From Paractinoplanes toevensis (GTDB lineage Bacteria; Actinomycetota; Actinomycetes; Mycobacteriales; Micromonosporaceae), in contig NZ_BOQN01000038.1 in assembly GCF_018332695.1 (NCBI RefSeq), forward strand, positions 1 to 64,000: a DNA stretch of 64,000 nucleotides. The letters are read 5' to 3'. Positions 45,246 through 53,434 of the stretch are shown piece after piece; the first letter of the stretch is position 1; each line of letters opens with the position of its first letter. Position numbers and translations under genes: made by a program. Under the pieces are notes generated by a model, which saw nothing but the letters and a program-made list of their open reading frames with translations, was not told where the DNA came from and made no database searches.

Positions 45246-46277
45246 ATGATCACCGGTAGCGCGCAGGCGGAGGCGTGGCGGCAGCGGGTCCTCCCGCCGA
45301 TCGAGGAACCGAGGCCCGGCGTCTGGTCGATCCCGGTGCCGATCCCGCACAACCCGATGCGGTACACGCTCTGCTACGCCTTCCCGGACGACGGCGGCCT
45401 GATCGTCGTCGACCCCGGCTGGGACAGCGACGAGGCCCGGGCGGCGCTGACCGCCGGGCTCGCCGCGGCCGGGGCGACCGTCGCCGACGTGCGCGGCGTC
45501 GTGGTCACCCACGTGCACCCCGACCATCACGGGATGAGCGGCTGGCTGCGCGGTGAGTCCGGGGCCTGGATCGGCATGCACCCGGCCGAGGCGGCCACGC
45601 TTCCGGCGCGGGCGTGGCGCGGTCAGCATCCGGGTACCGACCCGGAGTGGCTGGGCCGGCACGGCGTACCCCCGGAAGAAGTTGATCTTTTGGGGGTTCG
45701 GCCCGAGCGGATGGCAGCGCTGCTGGAGATGCCCGAGCCCGACCGGGAGATCAATGACGGTGACCGGTTGCCGCTGGCCGGGCGGTCGATCCGGGCCGTC
45801 TGGACCCCCGGGCACACGCCCGGTCACCTGTGCCTGCACGACGCGTCGGCCGGTGTTCTGCTCACCGGCGACCACCTGCTGCCCCGGATCAGTCCCAACG
45901 TGGCCGTGCTGCCGACCTCGGCGGGTGACCCGCTCGGCGACTACCTGGGGTCGCTGTCGCGGATGTCGGCGTTCGGGGACGACGAAGCGTTACCGGCGCA
46001 CGAGTACCGGTTCCGGGGCATCGACGCCCGGGCCGCCGCCCTGGTCGAGCACCACGACGAGCGGGCGGCCGAGATCCTGCTGGCCGTCGCGTCCCTCGAG
46101 CGGCCGACCGGCTGGGCGATCGCGTCCCGGCTGACCTGGTCGCGGGGATGGGACGCGCTGCACGGCATGCTGCGCCGGATGGCCCTCGCCGAGACCCTCG
46201 CCCACCTGCACCACTTGGCCGCGATCGGCGTGCTGGAATGCCTGCCCGGCACTCCCGCCGTATGGCAGAAAGTCTGA
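45246..46277 (+). CDS. MBL-fold metallohydrolase
   Basis: 343 aa. Beta-lactamase-like fold in the first 230 residues with metal motifs VVTHVHPDHHGMSGW (HxHxDH), WTPGHTPGHLCLH and LLTGDHLLP. The C-terminal 90 residues are helical with a winged-helix-like segment, as in the LACTB2 subgroup of thioesterase/nuclease-like enzymes. The substrate is undecided. It follows the alcohol dehydrogenase gene closely. Confidence 0.9.
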   Translation: MITGSAQAEAWRQRVLPPIEEPRPGVWSIPVPIPHNPMRYTLCYAFPDDGGLIVVDPGWDSDEARAALTAGLAAAGATVADVRGVVVTHVHPDHHGMSGWLRGESGAWIGMHPAEAATLPARAWRGQHPGTDPEWLGRHGVPPEEVDLLGVRPERMAALLEMPEPDREINDGDRLPLAGRSIRAVWTPGHTPGHLCLHDASAGVLLTGDHLLPRISPNVAVLPTSAGDPLGDYLGSLSRMSAFGDDEALPAHEYRFRGIDARAAALVEHHDERAAEILLAVASLERPTGWAIASRLTWSRGWDALHGMLRRMALAETLAHLHHLAAIGVLECLPGTPAVWQKV

Positions 46278-46280
46278 TTC

Positions 46281-46778
46281 TCAGGCCATCGCCAGCAGCG
46301 TCAGGCCCATCGCGGCGCTCATCGTGCCGTGACACAGCGCGGTCCAGTCCGCCGGTCGTGTGTCGACCGTGGTGGCCGACAGCCGCATGCCCCTGATCAG
46401 CCACCACACCGAGGCCGCGACCAGGTAACCGCCCAGTCCCGCGCTCACCCAGGGGTGTTGATGGCCGCCCGCACTCATCCAGACCATCGCCCCCATCGTG
46501 CTGGCGAAGAACAACGGCATCCCCCGCCGGGCGTACGCCGCCCGGGCCGCGAACCACCCCGTCGCGAGCGTGAACACGGTGATCCAGGTGCTCTCCGGCA
46601 CCGCATCACCCCACGGCCAGATCATCACGATCATCGACAGCCCCATCACCAGATGCAGCGCGTCCTCATGCAGCGCACCCGTCCGCCACAGCCACCTCAC
46701 CAGGTGAAAGGCGGCAGCCGCGCCGAACGCCAGCGTCAACATCCATCGCAGCGACTCGAGCTGGATCATCGTCCTCAC
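46281..46778 (-). CDS. DUF5134-like membrane protein
   Basis: 165 aa with five hydrophobic helices; the helix contents are rich in Trp, Met and His (RWMLTLAFGAAAAFHLVRWL, DALHLVMGLSMIVMIW, LCHGTMSAAMGLTLLAMA). His/Met-rich helices of this type occur in small actinobacterial DUF5134 proteins encoded near copper or cytochrome genes, but no such neighbour is present. ATG 46769 (MIQLESLRW) is an alternative start. It converges with the MBL gene, 3 bp apart. Confidence 0.75.
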   Translation of the reverse strand: MRTMIQLESLRWMLTLAFGAAAAFHLVRWLWRTGALHEDALHLVMGLSMIVMIWPWGDAVPESTWITVFTLATGWFAARAAYARRGMPLFFASTMGAMVWMSAGGHQHPWVSAGLGGYLVAASVWWLIRGMRLSATTVDTRPADWTALCHGTMSAAMGLTLLAMA

Positions 46779-46879
46779 GCTAGGGCGCGGCGATCATGCG
46801 GTCAGTCCCTCGCAGGGCTGCTTCGTCACCGTCGGCGGTACGCCGCGCCGCCCCGGCCGACTTGCGGCAGGATCGGGGT

Positions 46880-47662
46880 ATGCGACTTGATCTTTCGGGA
46901 CGAACGGCGCTGGTCACCGGATCCACCCAGGGCATCGGCCGGGCCATCGCGGCCGGGCTGGCCGCCGCGGGCGCCCGGGTCGGGGTGAACGGGCGGTCGG
47001 CGGAGTCGGTCGAGCGGGCCATCGCCGGCCTGCCCGACGGCGACTTCGTGCCGGTCCCGGCCGACGTGGCCACCGAGGCGGGCGCGGCCGGCGCCGTCGC
47101 GGCACTGCCCGAGGTGGACATCCTCGTCAACAACCTGGGGATCTTCGGCGCGCAGCCGGCACTGGAGATCACCGACGACGACTGGCGCCGCTACTTCGAG
47201 GTGAACGTGCTGGCCGCGGTGCGCCTGACCCGCGCCTACCTGCCCGGCATGCGGGCGCGGGCCTGGGGCCGCATCCAGTACATCGCCAGCGACTCGGCGG
47301 TGGTCACCCCGGCCGAGATGATCCACTACGGGATGACCAAGACCGCCCTGCTCGCCGTCTCCCGCGGCTTCGCGAAGGCGGCGGCAGGCTCGGGCGTCAC
47401 GGTCAACAGCGTCATCGCCGGCCCGACCCACACCGGCGGCGTCGAGGACTTCGTCCGTTCCCTGGTCGGCGATGACCTGCCCTGGGACGAGGCGCAGCGC
47501 GAGTTCATGCGCAAGCACCGCCCGCAGTCCCTGCTGCAGCGCCTCATCGAGCCGGAGGAGATCGCCAACATGGTCGTCTACCTGGCGTCGCCGCAGGCCT
47601 CCGCCACCACCGGCGGTGCCCTCCGGGTCGACGGTGGCTACGTCGACGCCATCCTGCCCTGA
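46880..47662 (+). CDS. short-chain dehydrogenase/reductase
   Basis: 260 aa from ATG 46880. Classical SDR: cofactor motif TGSTQGIG, NNLG (a variant of NNAG), catalytic Ser in IQYIASDSAV and YGMTK (YxxxK). R at position 43 of the second strand (VNGRSAES) favours NADP(H). A C-terminal EPEEIANMVVYLASPQAS and GGALRVDGGY are typical. The substrate is unknown. It is followed 70 bp later by a GNAT gene on the same strand. Confidence 0.93.
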   Translation: MRLDLSGRTALVTGSTQGIGRAIAAGLAAAGARVGVNGRSAESVERAIAGLPDGDFVPVPADVATEAGAAGAVAALPEVDILVNNLGIFGAQPALEITDDDWRRYFEVNVLAAVRLTRAYLPGMRARAWGRIQYIASDSAVVTPAEMIHYGMTKTALLAVSRGFAKAAAGSGVTVNSVIAGPTHTGGVEDFVRSLVGDDLPWDEAQREFMRKHRPQSLLQRLIEPEEIANMVVYLASPQASATTGGALRVDGGYVDAILP

Positions 47663-47732
47663 CCGGCGTTTCCTGGGCCGCGGTTGCTGGGCCGCGGAAA
47701 AATGGCTTGCCCGCCATGTGACGATCTCCGCG

Positions 47733-48254
47733 ATGCCTACCGCCGTACGTTTCGTGCCACTGCCCCCGCGAGCGCTCGAAGCTCTGCTCGCCGACGACCT
47801 GGAAGCCGCCCGGACGATCACCGGGGTCCGGCTGACGGAATGGTTCCTCTCCGACGAGATCACCTGGTTGTGGCGGATGCGCCTCGACCAGATCGCCGGG
47901 GATCCCCGGGCCGCCGACTGGATCGCCCGGGCCGCCGTCTCGGTCCCCGACGAGGTGGTGGTCGGGGCCGGCGGCTTCCACGGCCCGCCCGACGAGTCCG
48001 GCATGGTGGAGATCGGCTACAGCACCGACCCGGCCCACCGGCGGCGCGGGTACGCCCGCGCGATGGTCACCGAGCTGTTGCGGTGGGCGGCGACCGAGCC
48101 GTCGATCCGTACGGTCCGGGCCACCATCAGCCCGGACAACAAGCCGTCCCTGGCGACCATCGCCGGCTTCGGCTTCGCCCACGTCGGCGAACAGTGGGAC
48201 GAGGTGGACGGCACCGAACTGATCTACGAACGCCCGCCGGTCCAGGCCGCCTGA
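47733..48254 (+). CDS. GNAT-family N-acetyltransferase
   Basis: 173 aa from ATG 47733; GTG 47718 is an alternative, and neither has a strong ribosome site. The acetyl-CoA binding motif is YSTDPAHRRRGYARAMV, with GNAT strand and helix around IRTVRATISPDNKPSLATIAGFGF. It is of the RimJ/Acetyltransf_3 type. The acceptor is unknown. Its 3' end overlaps the convergent membrane-protein gene by 31 bp. Confidence 0.87.
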   Translation: MPTAVRFVPLPPRALEALLADDLEAARTITGVRLTEWFLSDEITWLWRMRLDQIAGDPRAADWIARAAVSVPDEVVVGAGGFHGPPDESGMVEIGYSTDPAHRRRGYARAMVTELLRWAATEPSIRTVRATISPDNKPSLATIAGFGFAHVGEQWDEVDGTELIYERPPVQAA

Positions 48255-48694
48255 CCAACGGGCGGCGCCGGGTGGGCCGGGCCTCGGGTGAAGTACGCGC
48301 GGGTCGCCCGGGGTGCGCTCAGGGTGATCAGGGCGGCCACCGCGACCAGCACGACGCCCGCGCCGGCCCACGGGACCGCGCCGCTCAGCGCGGTGATGAG
48401 CAGGAGCACCACGCCGAACAGGATGGTGAACGGCAGCATCACCAGGCCGGTGATCCAGGCCCAGGTGCGGCCGCGCCGCACCTGGTCGCCGAGCAGCAGC
48501 ACGAACAGGCCGAAGACCAGCACGAACGAATTCAGCACCAGGAACACCGCGCGGGCGCCGGAACTCCACTGGTCCTGGCCCAGGTTCACCGCCACGCCGT
48601 ACGCGACCCGGCCGACGATGAGCACCCCGACTGTCGCGAGCAGGCTCGCACCTATCTCCACCGACCGCGGCCGTTCCTGATCCCCGTACGACAT
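48224..48694 (-). CDS. small four-helix membrane protein
   Basis: 156 aa from ATG 48694 (GGGGAGAAA upstream). Four hydrophobic helices (about 16-36, 48-68, 78-98, 104-122) and a short hydrophilic tail rich in Pro/Gly. The helix content (AVFLVLNSFVLVFGLFVLLL, WITGLVMLPFTILFGVVLLL) resembles generic actinobacterial membrane proteins with no known role. It is monocistronic, diverging from the MBL gene to the right. Confidence 0.72.
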   Translation of the reverse strand: MSYGDQERPRSVEIGASLLATVGVLIVGRVAYGVAVNLGQDQWSSGARAVFLVLNSFVLVFGLFVLLLGDQVRRGRTWAWITGLVMLPFTILFGVVLLLITALSGAVPWAGAGVVLVAVAALITLSAPRATRAYFTRGPAHPAPPVGQAAWTGGRS

Positions 48695-48770
48695 TCTGTT
48701 TCTCCCCGTTGCATCGATCATGATCGTTGCTGCCATCCTAGGGTGAGTCGGACGACCGGAAGGACCCCGC

Positions 48771-49391
48771 ATGCAGCAGGACAAAGGCGTACGCGTCGAC
48801 CACGGCGTGGTGTCCGGCACGTTCAGCCTCGACGGGCAGACGTACGACGTCGACAACAACATCTGGGTGGTCGGCGACGACACCGAGTGCGTGGTGATCG
48901 ACGCCCCGCACGACGTCGACGCGATCCTGGCCGTCGTCGGCGACCGCACCGTCCGGGCCATCGTCTGCACCCACGCCCACGACGATCACGTACGGGTGGC
49001 GCCCGCCCTGCGCGACCGCACCGGCGCGCCGATCCTGCTGCACCCCGCCGACCGCCCGCTGTGGGAGTTGACCCACGGCACGGCGACCGCCTGGGACACC
49101 GACCTGGCCGACGGCGACGCGATCGCCGTCGGCGGCAGCACCCTCACGGTGCTGCACACCCCGGGCCACGCGCCCGGTGCGGTCTGCCTGTACGCCGCCG
49201 ACCTGGGCTGCGTGTTCACCGGCGACACCCTGTTCCAGGGCGGCCCGGGCGCGACCGGCCGGTCGTACTCGGACGCCGACCTGATCGTCGCCTCCATCCG
49301 GGCGAAGCTGTTCGCCCTGCCGGCCGGCACGGTCGTGCACACCGGCCACGGCGACGACACCACGATCGAGGCGGAACGCGCTAACGCTTGA
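48771..49391 (+). CDS. MBL-fold hydrolase (glyoxalase II-like)
   Basis: 206 aa (GGAAGGA upstream of the ATG). Metal motifs are VCTHAHDDHV, TPGHAPGAV, TGDTLFQGGPGATGR and the late HTGHGDDT. This is the compact hydroxyacylglutathione-hydrolase-like form common in actinomycetes, probably acting on mycothiol or another thioester. It overlaps the convergent DinB-family gene by 11 bp. Confidence 0.92.
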   Translation: MQQDKGVRVDHGVVSGTFSLDGQTYDVDNNIWVVGDDTECVVIDAPHDVDAILAVVGDRTVRAIVCTHAHDDHVRVAPALRDRTGAPILLHPADRPLWELTHGTATAWDTDLADGDAIAVGGSTLTVLHTPGHAPGAVCLYAADLGCVFTGDTLFQGGPGATGRSYSDADLIVASIRAKLFALPAGTVVHTGHGDDTTIEAERANA

Positions 49392-49971
49392 GGAAGAGCC
49401 GGGCCGCGTCCTCCAGGCGGCGGTGGTAATCGGACCACCAGGCCTCGTCCTCGGACGGCAGATTGCTGTTGCTCTGGCGTACGCCGGCCGCGCCGTCGGC
49501 CAGCTCGCGCACGATGTCGGCGTGGCCGGCGTGCCGGTGCGTCTCGGCGATCACGTGGACCAGGATGCGGTGCAGCGAGACGACCTGGGACTCCGGGCGC
49601 CACCACGGCACCCGGCCGGTCGCGTCCAGGCCGAGGGTGGCGATGGTGGTGTCGGAGTGCTGCCACACGCGGCGGTATCGGTCGATGATCTCGTCGCGTG
49701 ACTCGTCGGCGGTGGCCCACATGTCGGCGTTCGGCTCGGCGCCGGCGTCCATCCACGGCATCGGCTCTCCGAACGGCCGGCCGAAGGTGTCGCCGAGGTA
49801 GCCGGCCTCGACGCCCGAGACGTGCTTGACCAGGCCCAGCAGATTGGTGCCGGTCGGGGTGAGCGGACGGCGTACGTCGTACTCGCTCAGGCCGTCGAGT
49901 TTCCAGACCAGAGCGTGCCGCGCCTCGTCGAGGTACTGCCGGAGGTCGGCCTTGGGATCGAAAGACGTCAT
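49381..49971 (-). CDS. DinB-superfamily protein (DUF664)
   Basis: 196 aa from ATG 49971; ATG 49983 gives MLVG and is possible. DUF664 pattern: FDPKADLRQYLDEARHALVW, LTPTGTNLLGLVKHVSGVEA (first metal His), then HVIAETHRHAGHADIVRELA (the later His pair). Such four-helix metal proteins include mycothiol- or bacillithiol-dependent S-transferases. The substrate is unknown. It is convergent with the preceding MBL gene; both could act in thiol chemistry, but that is inference. Confidence 0.9.
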   Translation of the reverse strand: MTSFDPKADLRQYLDEARHALVWKLDGLSEYDVRRPLTPTGTNLLGLVKHVSGVEAGYLGDTFGRPFGEPMPWMDAGAEPNADMWATADESRDEIIDRYRRVWQHSDTTIATLGLDATGRVPWWRPESQVVSLHRILVHVIAETHRHAGHADIVRELADGAAGVRQSNSNLPSEDEAWWSDYHRRLEDAARLFLKR

Positions 49972-49986
49972 GCCCACGAGCATGCG

Positions 49987-50433
49987 TCATCCGACCGGCT
50001 TCGCGAAGAACACCCGGCGGTAGCCGTGGTGCGTGGCGCGTTCGATCTCCCGGAAGCCGCGGCGCGGGTAGTACTCGAGGTTCTCGGTCATCGCCTCGTT
50101 GGTGTAGAGCCGCACCTCCGGGAGTCCGAGCTCGCGGGCCTGCTCCTCGGCGTACGCCAGAAGCTCTGTCCCGACGCCGAGGCCGCGCGCCTCCTCGGCC
50201 ACCGCGATCGTCTCCACCTCGAGGTATCCGGTCCGCGCGGCGCACTGCACCATCCCGACGACCCGGCCGTCGTGCTCGACGACCCGGCAGCGCCCCTCGG
50301 CCACCGGAACGCGATAGTCCACCCCCATCGGCGCCGGTTCCCGGCCGATGCGCGGCACGTAACGCACGAAGGCCGCCCGGACGAGCTGCTGGATCGATGC
50401 CGCGTCCGCGGCCAGCGCCAACCTCACCACCAT
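49987..50433 (-). CDS. GNAT-family N-acetyltransferase
   Basis: 148 aa, compact GNAT fold. The acetyl-CoA binding motif reads VETIAVAEEARGLGVGTELL. The final strands show LYTNEAMTENLEYYPRRGFRE, where Asn and Tyr pack next to the cofactor. It resembles small amine or amino-acid acetyltransferases. It starts 15 bp upstream of the DinB-family gene on the same strand, so the two are probably co-transcribed. Confidence 0.9.
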   Translation of the reverse strand: MVVRLALAADAASIQQLVRAAFVRYVPRIGREPAPMGVDYRVPVAEGRCRVVEHDGRVVGMVQCAARTGYLEVETIAVAEEARGLGVGTELLAYAEEQARELGLPEVRLYTNEAMTENLEYYPRRGFREIERATHHGYRRVFFAKPVG

Positions 50434-50543
50434 GCGGTCAGCCTCGCAATCCGGTTGTCCGGCGCGGCCATCGGGGTGACCATGCCGGGGTGAGGTCGCC
50501 GCTGCAAGGTGGACTGCCGCCGTCGGGGGCGGTGGGTGGTGCC

Positions 50544-51431
50544 GTGGTGGAGATCGCCTGCGACGAGTCCGGGTTCTCCGGCACGAATCTGTTGCACTCG
50601 ACCGAGCCGGTGATCACCCACGCGAGCGTCGATCTGAGCACGAGCGAGGCCGTCGAGCTGATCGCGGCGCTGCGGTCCCGATTCCGGCTCTCGCCGCACG
50701 AACTCAAGTCGGGTCACTTCCTGCGCCGGCTGGGCGCGAGCGAGATGGTGGACTGGTTCCTGGCGGCGCTGCGGGGCCGGGCCCACGTGCACGTGATCGA
50801 CAAGGAGTTCTTCCTGGTCACCCGCATCGTCGATCTTCTGCTGAGCGAGCCCTCGTACGCATCCGGCACCCGCCTGGCCCAGGAACGACGGCCGGCGGCG
50901 ATCGCCCTGCACCGAGCCGGCCGGCCCGGCGACGACTGGGACGCCTTCCTGTCGGCCTTCGTGGACATGGTCCGGCGCAAGCGCCGGGGTCCGGCCCGGG
51001 AGACCGTGGAGCGCTTCTTCCACGCGCGGGACGCCCTGGCCCGGCGGGTGCCGGCCGACGCGGTCCTGGCCGCCCTCGATCCGGTCCGGGTGCGGGCCGT
51101 GCTGACCAGGCTCGACGACGACGATCGTACGATTCCGCCGCCGCTGGAGCCGATGCTGCCGGCCCTGGCCGAGACGGTCCTGTTCTGGAGCGGCGGCGGC
51201 CGCCGGGTGCTGGTCTTCCACGACGAGCAGAGCGCCCTGACCGCCGACCGGCTGACCCGCCTCCAGCAGGTGCTGCCGGCCGGCGCCCTGGCCGGCCTGG
51301 TGATGGTCGACTCCCGCGACGACCCGCGGGTGCAGGTCGCCGACCTCCTGGCCGGGGTGGCCCGGCGACTGCCCACGGCCCGAGGATGGCTGGGTGACCA
51401 AGGACTGGGTTCGATGGCATCGGGACTATGA
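50544..51431 (+). CDS. DUF3800-like protein (RNase H-fold, putative nuclease)
   Basis: 295 aa from GTG 50544; GTG 50532 is an alternative. DUF3800 features are IACDESGFSGTN near the N-terminus (paired Asp-Glu), LKSGHF, and the C-terminal VMVDSRDDPRVQVADLLAGVA with conserved Asp and Gln-x-Ala-Asp. The family has an RNase H-like fold, is often encoded in mobile or defence loci, and is thought to cut nucleic acid; the activity is unproven. It overlaps the following methyltransferase gene by 38 bp. Confidence 0.75.
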   Translation: MVEIACDESGFSGTNLLHSTEPVITHASVDLSTSEAVELIAALRSRFRLSPHELKSGHFLRRLGASEMVDWFLAALRGRAHVHVIDKEFFLVTRIVDLLLSEPSYASGTRLAQERRPAAIALHRAGRPGDDWDAFLSAFVDMVRRKRRGPARETVERFFHARDALARRVPADAVLAALDPVRVRAVLTRLDDDDRTIPPPLEPMLPALAETVLFWSGGGRRVLVFHDEQSALTADRLTRLQQVLPAGALAGLVMVDSRDDPRVQVADLLAGVARRLPTARGWLGDQGLGSMASGL

Positions 51432-52044
51432 GACGCCGGGGTCGTCGCTGGCCCGGCGGCTCACGGTCGTACAGGACTACCTCGGCCGCGCGCTGGGCGA
51501 GGGTCCGCTGATCAGTCTGTGCGCCGGGGACGGGCGCGACGTGCTGCCCGAGCTGGCCCGGCGCCGGAGCGTGCGCGCGGTGCTGGTGGAGCTCGACCCG
51601 GAACTGAGCCGGCGAGCCCGGACGACGGCCGCCGAGCTGGGCCTGACCGGCGTCGACGTGCGAACGGCCGACGCGGGCGACGCGACCAACTACCGCGACG
51701 CCGCCCCGGCGCAGGTGGTCATGGCCTGCGGGGTGTTCGGCAACATCAGCGAGACGGACGTGCGCCGGACCGTCGCGGCGCTGCCGTCCCTGCTGGAGCC
51801 GGGCGGCATCGTGATCTGGACCCGTGGGCGGGGCGACAGCGGTGCGGATCCGAGCGACGCGGTCCGAGGGCTCTTCGCGGAGAACGGATTCGAGGAGATG
51901 GCCTTCGCCCGGCCCGCGGACGCTCGCTTCCGGGTCGGCATGCACCGGCTGGTCACCGAGCCGGGTCCGCCCGTGGCCGGGCGGCTCTTCGCTTTCCGCG
52001 CGCCCCAGCCGCCGCCAGGGCGAGGCGGTAGAGTCGCGCGATGA
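51394..52044 (+). CDS. class I SAM-dependent methyltransferase
   Basis: 216 aa from GTG 51394. SAM-binding motif LISLCAGDGRDVLPELA (a variant of ExGxGxG), acidic end of beta 2 VLVELDPELSRRA, motif II TADAGDATNY and post-motif MACGVFGNIS, LEPGGIVIW. It is similar to putative class I enzymes whose substrate is small and unknown. It is coupled on both sides: 38-bp overlap with the DUF3800-like gene and an ATGA overlap with the next gene. Confidence 0.87.
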   Translation: MTKDWVRWHRDYETPGSSLARRLTVVQDYLGRALGEGPLISLCAGDGRDVLPELARRRSVRAVLVELDPELSRRARTTAAELGLTGVDVRTADAGDATNYRDAAPAQVVMACGVFGNISETDVRRTVAALPSLLEPGGIVIWTRGRGDSGADPSDAVRGLFAENGFEEMAFARPADARFRVGMHRLVTEPGPPVAGRLFAFRAPQPPPGRGGRVAR

Positions 52045-52664
52045 CGCTCGATGATCGGCTCGATGCGCTGGACGAGCTCTGGTCGGTTTGGGCTGCCGTG
52101 GGGGCGGGCCTGACCGATGCGGACTGGCAGCGATCCACTCGCCTGGACGGCTGGGACCTACGTGCGCTGTGGGCGCATGCGGCCGGCTGGCCGTTCGGTT
52201 TCTCGATGCTGGTCGGGCGGGTCACCGACGACAAGGTGACCCATCCGGTGGCGGCCGACCTGCTGCGCGAGTTCAACGAGCCGGGCGGGATCGCCAACAC
52301 CGGGCGCGAGCAGGTGGCCGGATCCGCCCGGGACGACGCCGCGAAGTACACGATCGAGCAGTTGGTCGGGCAGTTCGCCACGGCCGGGCCGGAGGCCGTC
52401 GCGGCCGCCCGCTACCTGGGGCCGGTGACGGTCGACTACTTCGGGCGGGCGGTGCTGCCGCTGGGTGAGGCGGTGAGCATCGGGATCGTCGAGGCGACCG
52501 TGCACCTGCTCGACGTTCAGCGTGCTCTAGGGCGTACGCCCGAATTGCCGGAAGCCGGACTCGCGCACACCGCCGAGGTGATCGCTCAGATCGCGCCGCC
52601 GGTCGATTTCATCGAGGCCGCGACCGGCCGGGCGTCCACCGACCTGTTCCCGGTGATGTCCTAG
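52041..52664 (+). CDS. mycothiol-dependent maleylpyruvate isomerase-family protein (DinB_2)
   Basis: 207 aa, ATGA overlap with the methyltransferase stop. MDMPI N-terminal pattern: WQRSTRLDGWDLRALWAHAA (metal His in WAHAAGW, where many relatives have DHL), and the second metal site at VEATVHLLDVQRALG. Family members transfer or isomerise mycothiol adducts. The late C-terminal domain is short. The three coupled genes 50544-52664 probably form one operon, ending against the convergent DeoR gene. Confidence 0.85.
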   Translation: MTLDDRLDALDELWSVWAAVGAGLTDADWQRSTRLDGWDLRALWAHAAGWPFGFSMLVGRVTDDKVTHPVAADLLREFNEPGGIANTGREQVAGSARDDAAKYTIEQLVGQFATAGPEAVAAARYLGPVTVDYFGRAVLPLGEAVSIGIVEATVHLLDVQRALGRTPELPEAGLAHTAEVIAQIAPPVDFIEAATGRASTDLFPVMS

Positions 52665-53432
52665 CTACGAAACCTCGGTGACGATCAGGTGGCCGACCCG
52701 GCGGCGCAGTTCGGAGCGGCCGGGCTGGGCCAGGCCGGCGTCGGTGACCAGCACGTCGGCGCCGTCCAGCGGGGCGATCACGGCGGCGCTGCTGACGCCC
52801 CACTTGCCGTGGTCGGCCAGCACCACCACCCGGCGGGCCGCGGCGGTGAGCGCGGCGCTGGTGCGGGCCTCGGCGACGTCGGGCGTGGTGAAGCCGGAGC
52901 GCACCGCCATGCCGTAGACGCTGAGGAACACCACGTCGAGGTTGAGTCCGGCCGCGGTCTGTTCGGCGACCGGCCCGGCGAGCGCGCCCGAGCGGGTGCG
53001 CACCCCGCCGAGCAGCACCACCGTCTGGCCGGGCAGGCCCTCGTGGTGGAACGCGTCGGCGACCTCGATCGAGTTGGTGACCACGGTCAGGCCGGGTACG
53101 CCGAGCAGCTCCCGCGCGAGCAGGGCGGTGGTGCTGCCGGTCAGGACGCCGATCGCCTCGGACGGCCGGACGAGGCGGGCGGCGGTCCGGGCGATCGCGG
53201 CCTTCTCGCGGTGCCGGCGCGGTTCCGGCCCGGCGGCGAGGGCCGGGCCGGGAGCCAGCGCCATCGCCCCGCCGCGCACCCGGGCGACGAGACCCCGCTC
53301 GGCGAGCGCCTCGACGTCGCGCCGCGCGGTCACGCCGGAGACGCCGAGGCGGTGGCCCAGTTCGGTGATCCGGGCGCCGCCGGTGCGGTTGATCTCCGCG
53401 AGGATCCGGGCCTGCCGCTGCTCGGCGTACAC
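52665..53432 (-). CDS. DeoR-family transcriptional regulator
   Basis: 255 aa. N-terminal DeoR winged helix (RQARILAEINRTGGARITEL, GHRLGVSGVTARRDVEALA, RVRGGAMAL), then the DeoR sensor domain (75-250), with VVTNSIEVADAF and VVLADHGKWGV that bind phosphorylated sugars. It is third in the leftward glpK-glpD-deoR operon, starting 2 bp after the glpD stop. It is therefore a likely GlpR-type regulator that senses glycerol 3-phosphate, although the divergent IclR protein is also a candidate. Confidence 0.9.
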   Translation of the reverse strand: MYAEQRQARILAEINRTGGARITELGHRLGVSGVTARRDVEALAERGLVARVRGGAMALAPGPALAAGPEPRRHREKAAIARTAARLVRPSEAIGVLTGSTTALLARELLGVPGLTVVTNSIEVADAFHHEGLPGQTVVLLGGVRTRSGALAGPVAEQTAAGLNLDVVFLSVYGMAVRSGFTTPDVAEARTSAALTAAARRVVVLADHGKWGVSSAAVIAPLDGADVLVTDAGLAQPGRSELRRRVGHLIVTEVS

Positions 53433-53434
53433 GT

